Positions 7,207-15,700 of a stretch of DNA of 59,107 bases are shown one piece after another. The DNA comes from Rugosimonospora acidiphila (GTDB lineage: Bacteria > Actinomycetota > Actinomycetes > Mycobacteriales > Micromonosporaceae). Made by a program: the position numbers and the translations under genes. Within the stretch, counting starts at the first letter, position 1. Every line of letters starts with the position of its first letter. The stretch is taken from assembly GCF_039543385.1 (NCBI RefSeq), contig NZ_BAABJQ010000043.1, positions 1-59,107 of the forward strand. The letters are read 5' to 3'. The notes beneath the pieces were generated by a model that saw only the letters and a program-made list of their open reading frames with translations, was not told the DNA's origin and did no database searches.

Positions 7207-8124
7207 TCAGCCCTTCACCGCGCCGACGACGACGCCCTTGGCGAAGTGGCGCTGCAGGAAGGGGTAGACCAGGCAGATCGGGACGAGGGACACGACGAGG
7301 ATGGCCATCTGCAACGAGTGCTGTGGCGGCAGGACCTCGCCGGGCAGGTCGCCGCCCACCGCCGCGTTGTTCACCACGTAGGTGCGCAGCACGAGCTGCA
7401 GCGGCCACTTTTCGCTGGAGTTGATGTACAGGACCGCGTTGAAGAACGCGTTCCAGTAGGCGACCGCGTTGAACAGTGCGACGACCGCGATGACCGCCTT
7501 GGAGACGGGCAGCATGATGCGGGTGAGGATCTGCAGCTCGTTGGCGCCGTCGATGCGCGCGGCGTCGATGATTTCCGTGGGTACCTCGAGGAAGAAGGCG
7601 CGCATGATGATGACCTGGAACGCCGACACCAGGGTGGGCAAGATCAGCGACCAGTACGAGTCGACCAGCCCGAGCTGCTTGATGAGCAGGTAGTTGGGGA
7701 TGATGCCGGCGTTGAACAGCATGGTGAACAGGATCAGCATGAGCACCGAGCGCTGTCCCCAGGTGCCGGGCCGGGACAGCGAGTAGGCCAGCAGCGCCAC
7801 CACGGTCACCGACAGGGCCGCGCCGACCGCGGTGATGCCGACCGAGACGAGCAACGCCCGGGTCACCACGCCACCGCGGAAGATGGCCTGGTACGCGGCC
7901 AGCGTCGGGTGGTGCGGCCACAGCACGTACCCGCCGGCCTCGGTGATCTGTCGCTGGTCGGCCAGCGAGGTGGCGACGACCGCGATGAACGGCACCACCA
8001 CCAGGGCGCAGCAGATCAGCAGCACGATGCCTTTGAGCCCGCGGATGCCGAGGCCGGGTGGGCGGGTGCCGTTGATGGTCTGCATCCGGCGCGCCTGGGA
8101 GCCGGGCAGGGCCTGGGTCACCAT
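7207..8124 (-). CDS. Carbohydrate ABC transporter permease (YtcP/LplC-type, CUT1)
   Basis: A 305-residue membrane protein with six predicted helices; the first is VLLICCALVVVPFIAVVATS. The EAA loop reads DAARIDGANELQILTRIMLP near residue 195, the site that docks the ATPase. The sequence resembles YtcP/LplC permeases that import pectin- or glycan-derived oligosaccharides in Firmicutes and actinobacteria. The ATG at 8124 overlaps the stop of the preceding permease by seven bases. No ATPase gene is in the operon, so a shared MsiK-type ATPase encoded elsewhere is likely (inference from actinobacterial CUT1 systems). Confidence 0.87.
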   Translation of the reverse strand: MVTQALPGSQARRMQTINGTRPPGLGIRGLKGIVLLICCALVVVPFIAVVATSLADQRQITEAGGYVLWPHHPTLAAYQAIFRGGVVTRALLVSVGITAVGAALSVTVVALLAYSLSRPGTWGQRSVLMLILFTMLFNAGIIPNYLLIKQLGLVDSYWSLILPTLVSAFQVIIMRAFFLEVPTEIIDAARIDGANELQILTRIMLPVSKAVIAVVALFNAVAYWNAFFNAVLYINSSEKWPLQLVLRTYVVNNAAVGGDLPGEVLPPQHSLQMAILVVSLVPICLVYPFLQRHFAKGVVVGAVKG

Positions 8125-9119
8125 GACGCGTAGACTCCCCTCTCGCCGAACAGGTGAGCCACCTTGTTGGCGGTCAGCACCAGGGCGGCTCCGACGAGCC
8201 CCTTGACCAGACCGACCGCCGCCGCGGCGCCCCAGTCCCCATCGACGATGCCGTGGTTGTAGACGTAGGTGTCGAGCACCTCGGATGCCTGCTGACCGAC
8301 TGGCGCCTGCTGCAGGAAGATCTGCTCGAAGCCGACGGTGAGCACGTCGCCGAGTTTGAGGATCAGCAGCAGCACGATGACCGACCGGATGGCCGGAAGG
8401 GTGACGTGCCACAGCTGGCGCAGCCGGCCGCCGCCGTCGACCGCGACCGCCTCCAGCAACTCCAGGTCGACCCGGGAGATGGCGGCCAGGAAGATGATGG
8501 TGCTCCAGCCGGCGTCCTTCCAGATGACCTGCGACGTGATGAGGACGTAGAACAGGTGGGTGTTGCCGATGATGTGCAGCGTCGGCAGGCCGTGCGAGCC
8601 CGCCCAGGTGTTGTAGACGCCGGCGTTGCCCAGCATCTGCTGGAACAGCGCCACCACGATGACCCAGGACATGAAGTGCGGCAGGTACAGGATGGACTGC
8701 ACGAACCGCTTGATGCGCTCGCCGAGCAAACTGTTGAGCAGCAGCGCCAACCCGATCGGCACCGGGAAGACCAGCACGATCTGCAGCAACGAGATGATCA
8801 GCGTGTTCTTCAGGGCGTTGAGGAACGCCGGGTCCCCGTTGAAGATGACCCCGAAGTTCGAAAGGCCCGTCCAGGCCGATTCCCAGATGGTCAGGTAGGG
8901 CCGGTAGTCCTTGAAGGCGATGATGTCGCCGATCAGCGGTATGTAGTGGAACAGCAGCACGGCGAGCACCCCGGGCAGGCCGAGCAGCAGCAGGAAACGG
9001 TCCCGCTTGAACCGCTGCCAGGACGACTGGCGCCGGGCCGCCCTCGGTTCGGGGTGGGTGGCGGGCGGCGTGCCGGGCGATCGCCGCCCGGCCGCACGGG
9101 TGTCTAGGGCGCTCATCAT
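8118..9119 (-). CDS. Carbohydrate ABC transporter permease (LplB-type, CUT1)
   Basis: A 333-residue permease. After a charged N-terminus (residues 1-45) the first helix is FLLLLGLPGVLAVLLFHYIP, then FKDYRPYLTIWESAWTGLSNF, diagnostic of LplB-like permeases. The EAA loop is LEAVAVDGGGRLRQLWHVTLP-like near residue 230. The start ATG (9119) overlaps the stop of the binding-protein gene as ATGA, so the genes are translationally coupled. With the next permease it forms the heterodimeric membrane channel. A second ATG directly follows the first, so the true start could be three bases later. Confidence 0.88.
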   Translation of the reverse strand: MMSALDTRAAGRRSPGTPPATHPEPRAARRQSSWQRFKRDRFLLLLGLPGVLAVLLFHYIPLIGDIIAFKDYRPYLTIWESAWTGLSNFGVIFNGDPAFLNALKNTLIISLLQIVLVFPVPIGLALLLNSLLGERIKRFVQSILYLPHFMSWVIVVALFQQMLGNAGVYNTWAGSHGLPTLHIIGNTHLFYVLITSQVIWKDAGWSTIIFLAAISRVDLELLEAVAVDGGGRLRQLWHVTLPAIRSVIVLLLILKLGDVLTVGFEQIFLQQAPVGQQASEVLDTYVYNHGIVDGDWGAAAAVGLVKGLVGAALVLTANKVAHLFGERGVYASW

Positions 9120-10732
9120 CGTGGCCGGTTGGCCAGGGCCTTCTCGTACTCGGCGCGGACCTGGTCGCCGCCGGCCTGGCGCCACTGGGCCACCGCGTCG
9201 TCCCAGGAGTCGAGCGGCTTACGCCCGGAAACGATGTCCAGCTCGGCGCTGTCGATGATCTTCTGGATCTCGCCGGCCTTGTTCACGGCGGTCTCCGAGT
9301 AGAGACCGGTGGTGGGGTTGGCCAGCACCTTGGGGATCACCTTGGACTGGTACGCGCGCTGGGTATCCACCCGGTCGCGCGGACCGGGGCCGATGATGTC
9401 GGGGGCGTCGATGACGTACTCCAGGGGCAGCTGCACCTCGGTCTGACCGAGCTTGGTGAGCACCGGAGCCCCGTTCTGCCAGGTGTAGTGGACGCCCTCG
9501 ATGCCGTACTTGCGGAACATGTACTCGTTGGTGCCCAGCGGGGTGGCCAGCCAGTCGCAGATGCGCAGCAGTTGCTGGACGCGCGCCTTGTCGGCCTTTT
9601 TGAAGGCGGTGATGGCGAACGCGGTGGTGCCGGCCCGGTGCACGCCCTGCCCGCCGTCGAAGCCGGGCTCCGGGACGCCGCCGACCTCCACCGAGTACGT
9701 GTTGGCCAGCAGGTCCCAGGCCGCGTACCCGTCCGCGTCGAACGCGATGGTCCCGTTGCCGAACAGGTCGCGCACGTTGAGCGTGTTGCTCATCGCGTCC
9801 GGGTGGAACAGGCCCTGCTTGGCCAGGTCGGCGGCCAGCCCGACGGCCCGCTTGCGTTCGGGCGTCTCGAACTCGGAGGTGAACTTGCCGCCCTGCTCGC
9901 GCCACGAGTTGGGCACGCCGAGCATGCTGCCGATGAACACGATGACGCCCTTGACGGCGCCGAACGCCCACCGCTTGGACTTCGCGTCGGTCAGGCCCTT
10001 GGCGAGGTCCACGAACTCCTGGTAACTGCCGGGGTTCGGGTTCAGGCCGCGTTGGCGGATGAGGTCGGCGCGGGAGAACATGATGGTGCCCTCGACGGCC
10101 CGCGGGATCGGGATGGCCCGGATGGTTCCGCCGTAGATGGTGCTGGCCCACGCGTCGGCCGGGATGTTGGCCAGCGAGGGATAGTCCTTGATGGCGCTGC
10201 CGGAAACGAACTCGGTCAGGTCGGCGCAGAGCCGGACCAGGATGTCCGAGCGGTTGGCCAGGCTGGCCGAGATGAGCATGCTGTCTGGCAGGTCGCCGCC
10301 GGCGATGACGGTGGACAGCTTGTTGAGGTAGTCGCCGGCGGGCGTCATGGTTACCTTCAGGTTGGCCCCGATCCGGCTGTTGAGCTCCTGCCAGTAGCGG
10401 TTGCTGCCGACGCCGGGCGGGACCGGGTTGAACATGTTGGTGAAGATATTGACGTCTCCGGCGCCCTCGCCGGGCTTGCCGGAGACCGCGCTGACCAGGC
10501 TGCGGGGGTAGTTGTAGTAGACGGCCATGGCGCCGTCGTCGGTGGCCGCCACGTCCGGCTTGACCGCCTCGGAGCGGATGTACTGCGGCAGCGTCACCTT
10601 GGACGCGCCGTTGTCGGAACCGGACGACGCGGCCGAGCCGCCACAGGCGGCGAGCAGGCTCGCCCCGCCGGCCGCGACGGCGGTGCCGCCGGCCAGGGCC
10701 AGTAGCCGGCGTCGGGTCATGGTTTCGCGCAT
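9116..10732 (-). CDS. Extracellular solute-binding lipoprotein (LplA-type, family 1)
   Basis: A 538-residue lipoprotein starting MRETMTRRRLLALAGGTAVA with a twin-arginine-like n-region and lipobox LLAAC, followed by a Gly/Ser linker. Its length and the domains (NRYWQELNSRIGANLKVTMT, DLTEFVSGSAIKDYPSLANI, MFRKYGIEGVHYTWQNG) match LplA-like oligosaccharide-binding proteins of more than 500 residues. It delivers the substrate of the locus to the two permeases. It is 38 bases downstream of the GH38-like gene. The substrate is unknown; this subfamily often handles oligosaccharides of pectin or other branched glycans. Confidence 0.85.
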   Translation of the reverse strand: MRETMTRRRLLALAGGTAVAAGGASLLAACGGSAASSGSDNGASKVTLPQYIRSEAVKPDVAATDDGAMAVYYNYPRSLVSAVSGKPGEGAGDVNIFTNMFNPVPPGVGSNRYWQELNSRIGANLKVTMTPAGDYLNKLSTVIAGGDLPDSMLISASLANRSDILVRLCADLTEFVSGSAIKDYPSLANIPADAWASTIYGGTIRAIPIPRAVEGTIMFSRADLIRQRGLNPNPGSYQEFVDLAKGLTDAKSKRWAFGAVKGVIVFIGSMLGVPNSWREQGGKFTSEFETPERKRAVGLAADLAKQGLFHPDAMSNTLNVRDLFGNGTIAFDADGYAAWDLLANTYSVEVGGVPEPGFDGGQGVHRAGTTAFAITAFKKADKARVQQLLRICDWLATPLGTNEYMFRKYGIEGVHYTWQNGAPVLTKLGQTEVQLPLEYVIDAPDIIGPGPRDRVDTQRAYQSKVIPKVLANPTTGLYSETAVNKAGEIQKIIDSAELDIVSGRKPLDSWDDAVAQWRQAGGDQVRAEYEKALANRPR

Positions 10733-10770
10733 CGGCCCTTCTCCAATCGCTTTGGGGTGTGTTGTCTCGC

Positions 10771-13700
10771 TCAGTGCAGGATCAGCGTGGCGACCTGCCA
10801 GGCGCCCAGGTCGATGGCGACCCGGCCGGTACCGTCGACGGGCAGCGCGCGCAGCTGTCGTTCGTCGGCGGTGCACAGCAGCGCCGCCCCGCCGCTACCG
10901 GCGGGGTGTCGCGGGTGGACGGTGGTGGACCGCCCGGCGAGGTCCTGCAGCCGGACCATCAGGCCCGGCCGGTTCCTCGGGGTGGCCAGGGTGGCGTGGA
11001 TCTCATCGGGCAGGTCGAGGTCCACCAGGGACGCGCCGGAGGCCGGCAGCGGCCTTGGTGCGGTGTCGAACTTGTCCAGCCGGGTCACCTGCGACACGGC
11101 CGGTGCGGCGCGGACCTCCCGGCCGAACCGGGCGGCGGCCACCGGATCGAAGGCGGGCAGTGGGGTGAACGCGTACCGCAGGTGCAGCGTGCCGTCCTGT
11201 TCGGGCGGCGTGTTGGTGGGCCAGTAGTTGTTGAGCACCCAGGACAGCACGGCGGCGCGCGGCGGAGCGAAGCGCTCCGGCCAGGCGCCGCGCACGATGT
11301 CGCCGGCGGTGAACAGCGGCGCGTCCGCGGCCGTCCAGACGATCGCGGGCCCTCCCCCGGTGCCGTCGACGACCACCCCGTACTGGGTGGTAAACCACTC
11401 CTGGCAGGCGCCGGGCGCGTGGTCGACGGCCGGGTCGATCCAGCCCTGCTGCCGGTCGTACCGGAACCTGGGTTCGTCGCCCGCGAACGGGAACGCGACG
11501 TACACCGACTCCTTGGCCAGCACCCGCGTCTTGTCCAGCCGCACGGTCACGTCGACCCGGTCGCTGGTGTCGCGCAGCAGCACGTCCACCTCGACCCGCG
11601 GCAGGCTGGGCGCCTCGCCGACGGCGCGCAGCCGCCATCCGTCGTAGGTGCGCAGCAGTCCGACCGGCCGCATGACGGCCGGGTGCGTGGTCAGGTCCGG
11701 CCGCGGTGCCGGCGGGCGGCGACCCAGCAGGGTGGTGCGGGATGCCGGTTCGTGCACGTGCGGCTGCCCGCTGTGGGCGGGCGCGTCCCCGCGGGTCAGC
11801 TCCACCGGGCCGCCCAGCACGTACAGCACCTCGCCGAGCCGCCAGGGCGCGGCGGGGTCGAGCAGTTCGCGGCCGGTGGCCCGGTGGGTCAGGCCCAGTA
11901 CGGCGCCGGTCCCCGGGTCCAGGGTGACCTCCCACCGGTCGGTCTCCAGGCGGTCCGGCACGGGCCGCCACCCGCCGGTGCCGGCGGAGTCCACCGTGGA
12001 CGATCCGTCTTCCGACCCCGGCGCGATGGTCGCCGTCGACGCGATGGGCAGCGTGGTGTAGCCGAACCCCGGCACGTCCGGCACGGTCAGCCGGTACCGC
12101 CGGTACCCGCCGCAGTCGGCGAGTACCTCCGCCGGCACCGGTACCGTGGCCCCGGCAGGCAGCTCCGTCTCCACCTCGACGTCCCGGCGCCCCGGCAGCG
12201 GGTTGTGCACCAGCAGCGTCGGCCCGGCCGTGGTGACCAGCTCGCCGAGTTGACTCAGCGCCCGGCGGGTCTCGTCGGTGGCCACCCGCAGCGCGGTGTG
12301 TACCTGGTGCCGTTTCCAGTCCAGCTGGTCGCCGGCCTGCTCGCCGTGCGGGTACGCGTTGGCGTGCGCCCACGTCCAGGTGTGTTCGCAGCCGAACAGC
12401 GCGCCCTCCCAGGCGGCGTCGAGGGCGGCTCGGTGCGGCCGGTACCCGGGCTCGACGCCGGACACCAGGGCGGCGAGCGCCTCGGCCACGGGCAGCGCGG
12501 CCTGGACCCGCCGGTGCTCGGCGGTCACGGTGGCGCCGGTGCCGACGCCGTCCTCCCAGTAGCTGCCGCCGTCGCCCCGCCACACCGGCAGCCGGTCGGC
12601 CAACGGGCGCACCGCGGCCAGGTAGTCCGCGAGGGTGGACACCCGGATGCGCGGGTAGGCGTAGGCCGCGTTCCACCGGGCGGCGAAGCCGGCGTCGCCG
12701 TCGGCCAGGTCCTCATTGTCGGCATGGGTGCCGATGATCGGCAGGTCGTGCGGCAGGTAGTCGTCCCGCTCGTACCGGGCCAGCAGGCGGCACAGCGCGT
12801 GTGCCCCGCCCGCGACGGTCTGCGGGTCGCCGGCCATGAACCGCAGCTGCGAGTAGGTGTCGGAGAAAAAGGCCAGCACCTGGGCACCGTCCACGCCCTC
12901 CCACCGGACCGGGCTTTTCAGGTGCTGCTCGTCGCTGTCCGCGTTGCCGCCCCGGTGGTGGTTTTCGATGCCGACGAACGCCTCGATGCCCAGCGCGGCC
13001 AGCATGGAGGGCAGCGCCGCGCTGTAGGAGGGCACGTCGGTGAGGTTGGCGTAGCTGACCGGCACCCCGTGCCGCTCGCGCAGCCGGGCGGCGAGATACC
13101 CGGCCCGGTAGACCTCCTCCAGGCTCGCCACGCCGGACAGGAACAGGCTGTGGAACACGTTGGTAGACAGCCGCCCGGTGCGCAGCGCCGCCAGCAGCCG
13201 GGCGGCCCGCTGCGGCGAGCGGGTGGCCAGGTACTGGTCGAGGATCAGCGATCCGTCAACGGAGAACGCGAAGTCGGGGTCCTCGTCCAGGGTGGACAGT
13301 GCCCGGTCCAGGTTGCGACTGTGCAGCTCGAGGACCTTGCCCTGGGTGTCGGTGTAGCCCACGTCGAGGTGCACGTGCGGCACCAGGTGCAGGGTCCACC
13401 GGCGGCACGGCGTCAGCGGCACGCCGCGCGCCGGGCCGCCGTCCAGCGACACCTCGGCCGTGCCCGGCTCGAAGGCGGGCACCGCGAACCGCACCCGCAC
13501 CTGGCCGAAGTCGCGGTCGTCGCGGGTGAGGTCCAGCTCGTGGGTGTGGCCGGCCAGCCGGACCGTGGCCCGCCGTGGCCGGGGCGCGCCGGCCGGGGTG
13601 TCCACGGTGAGCTGGAGCAGTTCGTGCGGGCCGCCGTCGCGCTCCACGAACAGCGGGGTGGCGACCAGCTCGACGACCGGCGCGTCGGAACCCGACGGTG

Positions 13701-14181
13701 CGGGGTCCGACGGTGCGGGGCGCAGCGTGGCGGCGCGCCAGGTGATGCCGCTGCCGAAGTGGTGGCCGTACTGCTCGCGGTGGCGCCTGGGCTCGTCCCG
13801 CGCTGCGGGCACCGGCCCGGTGGCGGCCGGCACGTCCATCGTGGACGTCACGGCGATGAGGTGGTCTCCCGGCGGCAGCCAGTCGGTGGGCAGCCAGACG
13901 TCCAGGGTCACCTCGCCCGCGATCGGCCCGTGCCGGTACACCTCCGTGCGGTCCTCCCGGCGCACCGCCGGGTGGAACAGCCCGCGGTGCCGGCCGTCCA
14001 CCTCGATCTCCAGGTCGGGGCAGGGCCCGTGCCCGGCGGTGAACTCCAGACCCAGCAGCCACCCACCGGCAGGCGTGCCGTCGACCGTCAGCGGCAGCTC
14101 GGCGCGGTGCGGTTGCCAGCCGGCCGCTGCGTCCAGCGGTCCGGGTTGGAAGACCCCGGCGGCGATCAGCACGGCGTCCAC
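10771..14181 (-). CDS. GH38-superfamily glycosidase (alpha-mannosidase-like, noncanonical)
   Basis: A 1136-residue protein with no evident signal peptide. Residues 1-255 form beta-sandwich regions. The catalytic entry motif HLVPHVHLDVGYTD lies at about residues 264-277; the H-x-D there matches the first zinc ligands of GH38. The expected nucleophile region is YANLTDVPSYSAALPSMLAA (Asp near 381), and THADNEDLADG is a candidate second metal-binding stretch. The rest is the all-beta C-terminus typical of GH38. The motif HxHxDxGYTD differs from the HxDxxW form of classical alpha-mannosidases, so the sugar specificity is open. The GTG at 14181 directly abuts the stop of the upstream flavoprotein gene, so the two are coupled. 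Confidence 0.78.
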   Translation of the reverse strand: MDAVLIAAGVFQPGPLDAAAGWQPHRAELPLTVDGTPAGGWLLGLEFTAGHGPCPDLEIEVDGRHRGLFHPAVRREDRTEVYRHGPIAGEVTLDVWLPTDWLPPGDHLIAVTSTMDVPAATGPVPAARDEPRRHREQYGHHFGSGITWRAATLRPAPSDPAPSGSDAPVVELVATPLFVERDGGPHELLQLTVDTPAGAPRPRRATVRLAGHTHELDLTRDDRDFGQVRVRFAVPAFEPGTAEVSLDGGPARGVPLTPCRRWTLHLVPHVHLDVGYTDTQGKVLELHSRNLDRALSTLDEDPDFAFSVDGSLILDQYLATRSPQRAARLLAALRTGRLSTNVFHSLFLSGVASLEEVYRAGYLAARLRERHGVPVSYANLTDVPSYSAALPSMLAALGIEAFVGIENHHRGGNADSDEQHLKSPVRWEGVDGAQVLAFFSDTYSQLRFMAGDPQTVAGGAHALCRLLARYERDDYLPHDLPIIGTHADNEDLADGDAGFAARWNAAYAYPRIRVSTLADYLAAVRPLADRLPVWRGDGGSYWEDGVGTGATVTAEHRRVQAALPVAEALAALVSGVEPGYRPHRAALDAAWEGALFGCEHTWTWAHANAYPHGEQAGDQLDWKRHQVHTALRVATDETRRALSQLGELVTTAGPTLLVHNPLPGRRDVEVETELPAGATVPVPAEVLADCGGYRRYRLTVPDVPGFGYTTLPIASTATIAPGSEDGSSTVDSAGTGGWRPVPDRLETDRWEVTLDPGTGAVLGLTHRATGRELLDPAAPWRLGEVLYVLGGPVELTRGDAPAHSGQPHVHEPASRTTLLGRRPPAPRPDLTTHPAVMRPVGLLRTYDGWRLRAVGEAPSLPRVEVDVLLRDTSDRVDVTVRLDKTRVLAKESVYVAFPFAGDEPRFRYDRQQGWIDPAVDHAPGACQEWFTTQYGVVVDGTGGGPAIVWTAADAPLFTAGDIVRGAWPERFAPPRAAVLSWVLNNYWPTNTPPEQDGTLHLRYAFTPLPAFDPVAAARFGREVRAAPAVSQVTRLDKFDTAPRPLPASGASLVDLDLPDEIHATLATPRNRPGLMVRLQDLAGRSTTVHPRHPAGSGGAALLCTADERQLRALPVDGTGRVAIDLGAWQVATLILH

Positions 14182-15699
14182 CTACCCGGCCAGTCCGGGA
14201 AGGGACAGCACGCTGCCGTGCTCGGTCAGCGCCGCGGCCAGCTCCGGGTACCGGTAGCGCTGCACCGGCTCGCCGGTGGTCAGGCTCTGCGCCGCCAGTT
14301 CGCCGGCCGCCTCGCCGAGCATCCCGAAGTTGGGCTCCATCCGGGGCGAGCTGAACCCGACGTGGCTGGCCGAAAAGCACACCGGTACCGCGATGTTCGC
14401 CACCCCTCCGGCGGCGGGGAACAAGCATTCGGCAGGGATCTGGTACAGGTCGACGGGCGGGTTGCTCTCGGTGCCGGACAGCGAACCCTCACCCGCGACG
14501 GTGTCGTCGCCGTGCGGGTAGTACTGCACGAGGTGGCTGTCCATGCCGTACTTCCAGCAGCACACCGCGGTCGGCTTGGTGTTGCCGGGCGCGAGCAGGT
14601 CGTGCTGGGTCAGCACGTGGGCGCCGCGCATCCGGCGCCCCTCCCGGATGTAGAGCGCGTGCGGGAAGCCCTGGCCGTGGGGGCTGTCGACGAATTCGTC
14701 CGGCGGCAACCCGAACCGCCGGGCGTCGGCGCGGAACGTCTCGGCCAGCCCGGGATCGTTGGCCAGCCAGTAGAGCATGCCCTGGTGCCAGCGCACGTGT
14801 TCGGCGATGACCTCCTCGCGCCGGCGCCAGCTGCCGTCCGGGTAGTCCCAGGACGCGCCGGGCAGGTCGAATCCGATGAACAGTGCCTGGTTGGTCTGGA
14901 ACTTGCCGCCGGGCAGCGTGGCGGTGTGCGTCACGATCGACGACAGGCCGGGGATGCCCCGCGCGTCCAGGAGCTGGCGCAGGAGTTCGTAGCGCTTCGG
15001 GTCGTAGTCCTCCGGCCGGGGAAAGGGAATCCGGTCCGGGTTCGTGGACAGCACGCCCCGGAAGTTGTATGCCTGCGTCTTGCCGTCGCCCTCGCCGGCG
15101 GCCATCCGGGGCACGTCCCCGATCGGATATCCGGTATTGGGCCGGAACGGGCCCCGCAGCAGTGCCCGATCGGGCAGGAATCCGGCATAGGGCTCGTCGT
15201 ACCGCGCCGCCGGCTCCCGCCCGACGGTGTAGGGCACGCCGGCCGCGGCCATCAGGTCGCCCTCGTAGGAGGCGTCGATGAAGAACCTCGCGGTCCGCCA
15301 CACCTCGCCGGTGCGCACCGCGCGGATTCGGTCGCCGGCCCGCTCGACATCGGCGGGACCGTGGATGCGCTGTCCAACGTGGACGGTCGCGCCCGCCTCG
15401 TCGAGCAGCGCCCGCGCGACCCGCGAGGCCAGCTTCGGTTCGAAGCGGTAGGCCGGTCCGTCCAGCCCGTACAGCTGACCGATGCCGCGGAAGAATCGCG
15501 ACTGAGTCAGCCCGGCCAGGGCTTCGCTGACGTTCGGGGTGTCCGTCTTGACCAGGCCCCCGGCCACGATGCCGCCGACGTGGCCGGTCGGCTCCAGGAC
15601 CACGCACCGGTACCCGCGCAGCCGCAACCGCAGCGCCGCCATGATGCCGGCCAGCGTGGCGCCGTAGATGAGAACGTCGAACTCTTCCGGCTGTTCCAT
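14182..15699 (-). CDS. FAD-dependent oxidoreductase (PF12831 type), paralogue 2
   Basis: A 505-residue flavoprotein. The dinucleotide fold opens with DVLIYGATLAGIMAALRLRL and EPTGHVGGIVAGG. The signature ARFFIDASYEGDLMAAAGVP near residue 140 and ASHVGFSSPRMEPNFGMLGE near 455 are shared with the paralogue at 17493-19112. PF12831 proteins are found in sugar-utilisation clusters and are often mislabelled as xanthan lyases; their reactions are largely unknown. No signal peptide is visible, so it is probably cytoplasmic. It starts two bases after the stop of the upstream flavoprotein gene and abuts the GH38-like gene. Likely role: oxidation or oxidative isomerisation of imported sugar (inference). 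Confidence 0.85.
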   Translation of the reverse strand: MEQPEEFDVLIYGATLAGIMAALRLRLRGYRCVVLEPTGHVGGIVAGGLVKTDTPNVSEALAGLTQSRFFRGIGQLYGLDGPAYRFEPKLASRVARALLDEAGATVHVGQRIHGPADVERAGDRIRAVRTGEVWRTARFFIDASYEGDLMAAAGVPYTVGREPAARYDEPYAGFLPDRALLRGPFRPNTGYPIGDVPRMAAGEGDGKTQAYNFRGVLSTNPDRIPFPRPEDYDPKRYELLRQLLDARGIPGLSSIVTHTATLPGGKFQTNQALFIGFDLPGASWDYPDGSWRRREEVIAEHVRWHQGMLYWLANDPGLAETFRADARRFGLPPDEFVDSPHGQGFPHALYIREGRRMRGAHVLTQHDLLAPGNTKPTAVCCWKYGMDSHLVQYYPHGDDTVAGEGSLSGTESNPPVDLYQIPAECLFPAAGGVANIAVPVCFSASHVGFSSPRMEPNFGMLGEAAGELAAQSLTTGEPVQRYRYPELAAALTEHGSVLSLPGLAG

Positions 15700-15700
15700 C

